Part shown: in pieces, positions 59,417 through 64,000 of the stretch
How positions within the stretch are numbered: the stretch's first letter is position 1
Layout of the letters: each line of letters starts with the position of its first letter
NCBI RefSeq assembly: GCF_003967535.1
Contig: NZ_BIFR01000001.1
Location: 859,493-923,492 of the forward strand
Length of the DNA stretch: 64,000 bases
Origin: Tengunoibacter tsumagoiensis
GTDB lineage: Bacteria; Chloroflexota; Ktedonobacteria; Ktedonobacterales; Ktedonobacteraceae
Direction: 5' to 3'
The notes under the pieces: generated by a model
The model's database searches: none
Told to the model about the DNA's origin: nothing
The model's input: only the letters and a program-made list of their open reading frames with translations
Program-made: the position numbers and the translations under genes

Positions 59417-60727
59417 ATGAAAAAGCGTATCCTGACCTCTGCTATTCCATCTCATGTGGGAGAACGTATCTGTATCTCCGGTTGGCTGCAATCGCTACGC
59501 CAGATGGGCGGTATTACCTTTCTGATTCTGCGCGATGGTTGGGGCACCATTCAAGCGGTTACTGAACATGCTCAAGAGCTAGCGCCACTTACGGAAGGTC
59601 AGGCTGGACTGGAAAGCCTGCTGACTATTGAAGGCCTGGTGGTTAGCGAGCCCCAGGCTCCTGGCGGCGTCGAGCTCCATGAGCTTCATATAGAGGTTGT
59701 GCTTCCAATACAGGAGATCCCTCCTCTTTCTTTGAATAAGCGCAAGATCTCCGCAAACATTGCAACCTTGCTGGATCATGCCGTTATAGCGAACCGCCAT
59801 CCGACGAGACGGGCGATCTTTCGGCTCTCAGCGGGTGTTATGGCTAGCTTCCGACAGACGCTGAGTGAGCGCCATTTTACTGAGATTCAGACACCGAAGA
59901 TTGTTGCGGCCTCAACTGAAAGTGGTGCCAATGTTTTTGAGCTGGACTACTTTGGTCGACCAGCCTTCCTGGCCCAGAGCCCTCAGTTCTATAAGCAGAT
60001 TATGGTGGGAGTCTTTGAACGCGTTTTTGAAGTCGGTCCAGTCTTTCGCGCTGAGAAGCATGATACGACGCGTCACATCAATGAATATGTCAGTCTGGAT
60101 GCTGAGATGGGCTTTATTGAAGATCATACAACGATTATGGCTCTCTTACGCACAGTGCTGGCGGCAATTCTTGCTCATCTGACAGAAAATTATGCGGCTG
60201 AGTTAACCTTATTGGGAGCTCAGATGCCTCAGGTACCTGAGGTGATTCCGCAGATTCATTTTGCGGATGCTCAGGAGTTGATCTACCAGCTCCATCGGGT
60301 TGATGTACGCGGAGAGCCAGACCTCTCTCCACAGGATGAGCGCTGGCTCGGTGAGTGGGCGCAACAGGAATTTGGGAGTGCATTTCTCTATGTGACCGGC
60401 TATCCCATGCGCAAACGGCCTTTCTACACCCATCCTGATCCACAACGGCCTGAGTACTCCAACTCATTCGACCTGCTTTTCCGTGGCATCGAGCTGGTGA
60501 CGGGTGGACAGCGCCTTCATCGCTATGACGCCTATCTGGCAGCACTCCAACAGGCTCAGTTACCAATCGAGCCATTTGAGTATTACCTGGAGGCCTTTAA
60601 ATATGGTATGCCGGCTCATGGTGGCTTTGCCATTGGCTCTGAACGCCTCCTGATGCAGTTGCTTGGCATTCCTAACGTCAAACTGACGACGACCTTCCCA
60701 CGCGATCTCAATCGGCTGGTCCCCTAG
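59417..60727 (+). CDS. aspS: Archaeal-type (non-discriminating) aspartyl-tRNA synthetase
   Basis: A 436-residue class IIb synthetase. The N-terminal OB fold (HVGERICISGWLQSLRQMGGITFLILRDGWG) binds the anticodon. The catalytic core has motif 2 FRAEKHDTTRHINEYVSLDAEM and motif 3 GGFAIGSERLLMQLLG, with YSNSFDLLFRGIELVTGGQRLHRY between them. Length and the HDT-RH-NEY signature match archaeal-type AspRS rather than bacterial AspRS (about 590 residues) or AsnRS. This type often charges both tRNA-Asp and tRNA-Asn, feeding GatCAB amidation to Asn-tRNA-Asn. An Asn-type T-box upstream fits a role as AspS2 on tRNA-Asn. No gat genes are in the window. Confidence 0.85.
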   Translation: MKKRILTSAIPSHVGERICISGWLQSLRQMGGITFLILRDGWGTIQAVTEHAQELAPLTEGQAGLESLLTIEGLVVSEPQAPGGVELHELHIEVVLPIQEIPPLSLNKRKISANIATLLDHAVIANRHPTRRAIFRLSAGVMASFRQTLSERHFTEIQTPKIVAASTESGANVFELDYFGRPAFLAQSPQFYKQIMVGVFERVFEVGPVFRAEKHDTTRHINEYVSLDAEMGFIEDHTTIMALLRTVLAAILAHLTENYAAELTLLGAQMPQVPEVIPQIHFADAQELIYQLHRVDVRGEPDLSPQDERWLGEWAQQEFGSAFLYVTGYPMRKRPFYTHPDPQRPEYSNSFDLLFRGIELVTGGQRLHRYDAYLAALQQAQLPIEPFEYYLEAFKYGMPAHGGFAIGSERLLMQLLGIPNVKLTTTFPRDLNRLVP

Positions 60728-60757
60728 TATCAAACCATATCAAACCATATAAAACCG

Positions 60758-60788
60758 TGGCCGCGATCCCTGGCAGGGCTCGCGGCCA
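60758..60788 (+). terminator. Hairpin after aspS
   Basis: A 9-bp stem, tggccgcga (60758-60766) with tcgcggcca (60780-60788), lies 31 nt after the aspS stop. An inner ccctgg/cagggc pair extends it. The following run (ttatc) is weak, so it may be a poor terminator or transcript end. Three short tcaaaccata-like repeats precede it (60729-60752). Confidence 0.6.
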
Positions 60789-60958
60789 TTATCAACCATC
60801 GGTAGATGGATGTTCACGAAAAAGGTTCACCACCCGGCATGAACCCCGGGTCTTTCAGAGGAGCGTTGTAAGGCAATGTATGCCCATCTGCTCTCCATCA
60901 TGACGCTCAGATGCTCATACTGGTGCGTAATCCACAGGCAAAGCGCGCACTCAAGTGA

Positions 60959-60974
60959 TGTTCCACGTGAAACG
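60959..60974. promoter_or_regulatory. parS: parS-like ParB binding site
   Basis: TGTTCCACGTGAAACG matches the bacterial parS consensus (tGTTNCACGTGAAACa) at all but the final base. It lies in the non-coding gap 60789-60993. parS sites cluster near the replication origin and load ParB for chromosome segregation. A single near-match could be chance or a true origin-proximal site. Confidence 0.6.
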
Positions 60975-60993
60975 AAGGTGTAAGGCTCATGAT

Positions 60994-61905
60994 CTATTTT
61001 TGTAATAAGGGCAATACGTCACTGCTTAGCAGTTCTAACGTTGTCAGATCGGGGAAACCACCGGCGTTGACCATAAAGTAGTCAAAACCGAGCTCAATCA
61101 ATGGTTGAAGCTGCTCTACTATCTGCTCAGGCGTTCCTGTAAAGCCAGGAGGAAAGGGGGCCTGGTGCTTTGCAAGCAGAGCCTTCAGCTTCTGTTCATC
61201 CCTGGCACAATAACAACCTACCATAGCAGTGCGCCGAATGCTCTTTGGATCACGTCCAATCTGTTCACAGGCTGCATTCAATCCAGCAACCATCTCCCTG
61301 GTCTTCTCGATCTCACCGGCACCGATATTCCACCAGTCTGCATACTTTGCCGTCAGGCGAAGCATACGTGGCTGAAAAGCTGCGATCATGATGGGAGGAA
61401 TTGGCTCAGGCCTGGGGATACAAAAGGCATTGGTGATCTGATGATATTTTCCCTCAAAGCTGACGTTATCTTCTTTCCAGAGCGCCTGAATAATCTGTAA
61501 AGCCTCTTCTAATTCTGCCACACGCTGTCCTGGCCCTGGAAAAGGCAGATGATAGGCTTTGCATTCTTCCTCATGCCAGCCTGCTCCAATCCCTAAAATA
61601 AAGTTTCCCTGACTCATGTACTGAAAGGTTGCTGCCATCTTAGCCAGTACAGCTGGATTGCGAAAAAGCTGACAGAGGACGATATGACCATATTTAAGCT
61701 CTGGCTCCATTGCGGCCAGATAAGTAAGTGCCGTCCAGCCTTCAAGGAAAGGTCGATCTCCAAATTGCAGATGATCCGGCAGCCAGACCGAATCAAAATG
61801 ACCAGCAATTGTATGAAGTCCCTGTTTGATTGTAGAGAGAAAGTCTTTCCTGGTTAATTCATTGCTTCCCACAGGAACTATCCAACCTAATTCTATCTGC
61901 GCCAT
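60994..61905 (-). CDS. LLM-class (F420/FMN-dependent) oxidoreductase
   Basis: A 303-residue bacterial luciferase-like monooxygenase. DSVWLPDHLQFGDRP and the ILGIGAGWHEEECKAYHLPFP flavin-binding segment are diagnostic. PPIMIAAFQPRMLRLTAKYADWWNIG follows. The pattern is closest to F420-dependent LLM enzymes common in Actinobacteria and Chloroflexota. Substrate unknown. The gene stands alone; its 5' flank 61906-62176 is AT-rich with no further gene. Confidence 0.85.
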   Translation of the reverse strand: MAQIELGWIVPVGSNELTRKDFLSTIKQGLHTIAGHFDSVWLPDHLQFGDRPFLEGWTALTYLAAMEPELKYGHIVLCQLFRNPAVLAKMAATFQYMSQGNFILGIGAGWHEEECKAYHLPFPGPGQRVAELEEALQIIQALWKEDNVSFEGKYHQITNAFCIPRPEPIPPIMIAAFQPRMLRLTAKYADWWNIGAGEIEKTREMVAGLNAACEQIGRDPKSIRRTAMVGCYCARDEQKLKALLAKHQAPFPPGFTGTPEQIVEQLQPLIELGFDYFMVNAGGFPDLTTLELLSSDVLPLLQK

Positions 61906-62176
61906 ACAATACTCCCTTTGTGGTTGAAACTGAACCTGAACATCTTATGCAAGTTTCAAGCTTACAATGTGTCAAAAAGCTCTCTTTACAATAGAGAGTG
62001 AGCAGTAAGAAAATGGGGCAAATTTACCTTGGCAATCAAAAACCGAACGCGCGTAAACTCAACTGTTATCATTCTCGATCGCAGTCGTTATAGTATATAG
62101 ATATAATAATACAAAAACATGTATTTTTCTATTCTTTTTTCGTATAGTAGCAGCATTTTTTGAGGAGAACATATCT

Positions 62177-62569
62177 TTGTATTCTATCATTCGCCTACTT
62201 TACCGCTCATTTTTTGTGAATGGCAAGCCACTTCATCAGGTTATCGCGGGGGTTATCTGTGCGCCAGTGGGCTTAATTGTGGCCTATCTAGCCTATTTTG
62301 GTGATCCAGAAACGTATTATCCATACTGGATTATTGTGGGTATTGTCTTCGCCATCTTTGGTGTTGCTGTCTTTATCAAAGGCATTGTTGGCTTTGCAAC
62401 AGTCAAACAATCTTATCAGTCGTCCCAAATCAATCCTTATGCACAGCCCTATACTAATCCTGCCCAGTATCAGCAGCCCTCTCCGCAGGCTTATAGCAAT
62501 CCTGCTCAATATCAGCAGCCATCTGGAACCAATCCTGCTCAATATCAGCAGCCTCCCATTCAGCAATAA
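62177..62569 (+). CDS. Small membrane protein with Gln/Tyr/Pro-rich repeat tail
   Basis: A 130-residue protein. Two membrane helices (about 20-41 and 50-73, VIAGVICAPVGLIVAYLAYF and YWIIVGIVFAIFGVAVFI) precede a tail with three NPAQYQQP repeats. Such short repeats occur in phase-separating or adhesive tails and in many small Chloroflexota/Actinobacteria membrane proteins. I do not recognise the family. Start TTG 62177 with GAGGAG upstream. Confidence 0.65.
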   Translation: MYSIIRLLYRSFFVNGKPLHQVIAGVICAPVGLIVAYLAYFGDPETYYPYWIIVGIVFAIFGVAVFIKGIVGFATVKQSYQSSQINPYAQPYTNPAQYQQPSPQAYSNPAQYQQPSGTNPAQYQQPPIQQ

Positions 62570-62592
62570 TCATGCTGCCATTTAGTTGGCAT

Positions 62593-62650
62593 AAAGGCGA
62601 GCCCGCGATTATCTGGTAATGTATCGCCAGATAGTCGCGGGCTCGCCTTT
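62593..62650. terminator. Bidirectional terminator between convergent genes
   Basis: A 24-bp stem (62593-62616 with 62627-62650) has one G-T pair and a 10-nt loop; A-runs and T-runs lie at its ends in both directions. It separates the small membrane protein gene from the convergent dioxygenase gene. Confidence 0.85.
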
Positions 62651-62669
62651 TGCTACGACCAGAGTGGTC

Positions 62670-63527
62670 TCAAGAGAGAGGCCACAATACAGGAAAGATG
62701 TCTGGATCAGTATAGTCAGGCATGCCATTAATGAGGCGACACAGCTTATCTGAAGGGTGACGAGCCAGTGTGCCGTCCTTATACGCATATTGCTGGTAAC
62801 GATTACTCTCATCCTGCATGTGAACTGCAATCGAGCGACGAGGCTGAGTGCTATGATTGGGGCCGCTCCCATGGATGGTGAGGCAGGAATGGAAGCTGAC
62901 CTCGCCCTTTAAAAGATTGACAGGGATCTTACGTACTGGTCGCCCGCCTGTGTGAAATTTCTTCTCCAGGCTCTCTAGATCGCTATTAAAAAAGTCGAGC
63001 CCCTCTGTATTGTCGGGCCAGTTCTGGCTCTGGTCGATCATAGTAATGGTTCCCATCTGCTCATCACAATCGTGGAAAGGAATCCAGGCGGTTAACATCT
63101 TCTCAGATGTACAGGTCTTCCAGTATCCCTTATCAGTATGCCAGCCAACATTGGCGGCCTTCTGTGGATTGCTGACAGGTTTATATAATAGCTGATCATG
63201 CCAGAGCCGAATCTCTGTTGTACCGGCCAGGCGAGCTGCAATGGCCCCCAGAATAGGCTTGCGCACAATCGCAGCCAGCTCACGATTCTGTAATGAGGCA
63301 TAGTCATTTTTACGCAGGACATCTCCATGTTCCGGTCGCCAGCCAGGATATTCAAAGACCATCTCTCGATCACGCTCGCCGCGATAAAAACGCTCGCTTC
63401 CCGCAATAGCTCGCTCTAACTCTTCATCCGTGAAGATCTTCTTGGATTTATAGTATCCATGTTCTTGATAAAAATTCACATCGTCATCGCTGGGTAAGAG
63501 AGCTAATTCTGCCTCTGAAAAACTCAT
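62670..63527 (-). CDS. Phytanoyl-CoA dioxygenase (PhyH) family protein
   Basis: A 285-residue Fe(II)/2-oxoglutarate-dependent oxygenase. The metal triad is visible as H-x-D in GWHTDKGYW and the distal His in LTIHGSGPNHS, followed by Arg in QPRRSIAVH for 2-oxoglutarate. Members hydroxylate phytanoyl-CoA, ectoine, and many secondary metabolites; the substrate here is unknown. The next gene upstream is an AraC-type regulator on the same strand, 112 nt away, which may control it. Confidence 0.85.
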   Translation of the reverse strand: MSFSEAELALLPSDDDVNFYQEHGYYKSKKIFTDEELERAIAGSERFYRGERDREMVFEYPGWRPEHGDVLRKNDYASLQNRELAAIVRKPILGAIAARLAGTTEIRLWHDQLLYKPVSNPQKAANVGWHTDKGYWKTCTSEKMLTAWIPFHDCDEQMGTITMIDQSQNWPDNTEGLDFFNSDLESLEKKFHTGGRPVRKIPVNLLKGEVSFHSCLTIHGSGPNHSTQPRRSIAVHMQDESNRYQQYAYKDGTLARHPSDKLCRLINGMPDYTDPDIFPVLWPLS

Positions 63528-63639
63528 GCCAGTACCTCCTCGGAAAGCCTCTGATGGCTTAGGAAACTAGATAACAACTCTGTCAGGCATAATTTACCCG
63601 AGGTAGCACCAAAAGGCTTTGCTCATTTAGCTCATTTCT

Positions 63640-64000
63640 TTAACACTTTGACTCATCCACTGATGAGGTGACCAGTTGACGATAAGCCTGGGGCGAGAGT
63701 CCCGTCTGACGCTTAAAAAACATGCTGAAGGTGTGAATTGAAGGAAAGTTGAGGGTGTTAGCAATCTGCGAAACGGTATCTGAGCTCTCACGCAACGCCT
63801 GTCGGGCTCGTTCAATACAGAGCAAACGCAGATAATGCCCCAGAGAGATGCCCATCGCACGTTTAAATTCGCGCGTCAGGTGTGAGCGGCTCACATGCAT
63901 CTGCTCAGCCAGATGCTGAATAGAGGCAGGATTGCCTACTTCTGTATGAATGTACGAGATGACCTGCCGCAGCAACGGGCTCAGGATGGCTGGTGCATAG
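63640..64000 (-). CDS. AraC-family regulator (C-terminal part; 5' end outside window)
   Basis: The frame is open to the window edge. The visible 120 residues are the AraC-type double helix-turn-helix: SIQHLAEQMHVSRSHLTREFKRAMGISLGHYLRLL, then ERARQALRESSDTVSQIANTLNFPSIHTFSMFFKRQTGLSPQAYRQL. The ligand-binding N-terminal domain lies beyond base 64000, so the true start cannot be given; the TTG at 63975 is internal. It may activate the adjacent dioxygenase gene. Confidence 0.85.
   Translation of the reverse strand, partial: YAPAILSPLLRQVISYIHTEVGNPASIQHLAEQMHVSRSHLTREFKRAMGISLGHYLRLLCIERARQALRESSDTVSQIANTLNFPSIHTFSMFFKRQTGLSPQAYRQLVTSSVDESKC

Noticed and set aside
59417-60727. Asparaginyl-tRNA synthetase (AsnRS)
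   Set aside because: The Asn T-box suggests it, but motif 2 (FRAEKHDTTRHINEY) and the overall pattern fit archaeal-type AspRS better.

Overview
The window looks like a chromosomal segment of a soil-type filamentous Chloroflexota, most like the class Ktedonobacteria. This is inferred from gene content, not from a marker gene: moderate G+C, Pro-Thr-rich surface proteins, an archaeal-type Asp-tRNA synthetase behind a T-box, EccC-type secretion ATPases, large Ser/Thr kinases, IS110 and IscB remnants, and many paired one- and two-component regulators. Housekeeping genes (scpB, endonuclease IV, aspS, tRNA-Asn) alternate with accessory islands.

Layout. 1-2.5 kb: 3' part of a secreted repeat protein. 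2.7-12.6 kb: one minus-strand cluster that reads as a type VII secretion-like locus (small helical WXG100-like protein, 578-aa effector candidate, four tandem pentapeptide-repeat paralogues, EccC split over two genes). 13-18 kb: RhtA-like exporter, methyltransferase, sigma factor plus HTH partner, GT39-type membrane glycosyltransferase. 18-27.3 kb: defence island, with a stand-alone TIR protein convergent to a complete four-gene Wadjet-type SMC system (jetABCD). 27.5-35.4 kb: dehydrogenase, HigBA-like pair, secreted beta-propeller, a 44-bp tandem array, HmoA-like monooxygenase with a divergent PadR regulator, phosphoesterase, SDR. 35.6-41.6 kb: CheY-CheW-CheA array with a degenerate kinase core, an IscB remnant, and a PAS histidine kinase. 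41.7-46.6 kb: tRNA-Asn with its own promoter and terminator, two tandem thymidylate-kinase-like genes, a KdpD-like sensor, a His-rich secreted protein, an OmpR regulator. 46.8-56.7 kb: MhqD-like hydrolase, Ser/Thr kinase, five ~200-bp palindromic repeats, a giant Ig-like surface protein, nfo, scpB. 56.7-60.8 kb: an IS110 element inserted in another copy of that repeat, then a T-box, an Asp-rich leader ORF and aspS. 60.9-64 kb: a parS-like site, an LLM oxidoreductase, a small membrane protein, a PhyH-type dioxygenase, and a truncated AraC regulator.

The strongest non-gene signal is in the IS110 element. The 199 nt between its left end and the transposase folds into two hairpins with internal loops. 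Those loops carry four short guides that match the two genomic flanks and the two element ends, as expected of a bridge RNA. The target it reads is the dispersed palindromic repeat, of which five further copies sit 5-6 kb away. The second notable system is the type VII-like operon, whose effector candidate is followed by a quartet of 982-bp tandemly duplicated pentapeptide genes placed where immunity genes would be expected. Translational control of aspS may combine a T-box with a short Asp-rich leader peptide.
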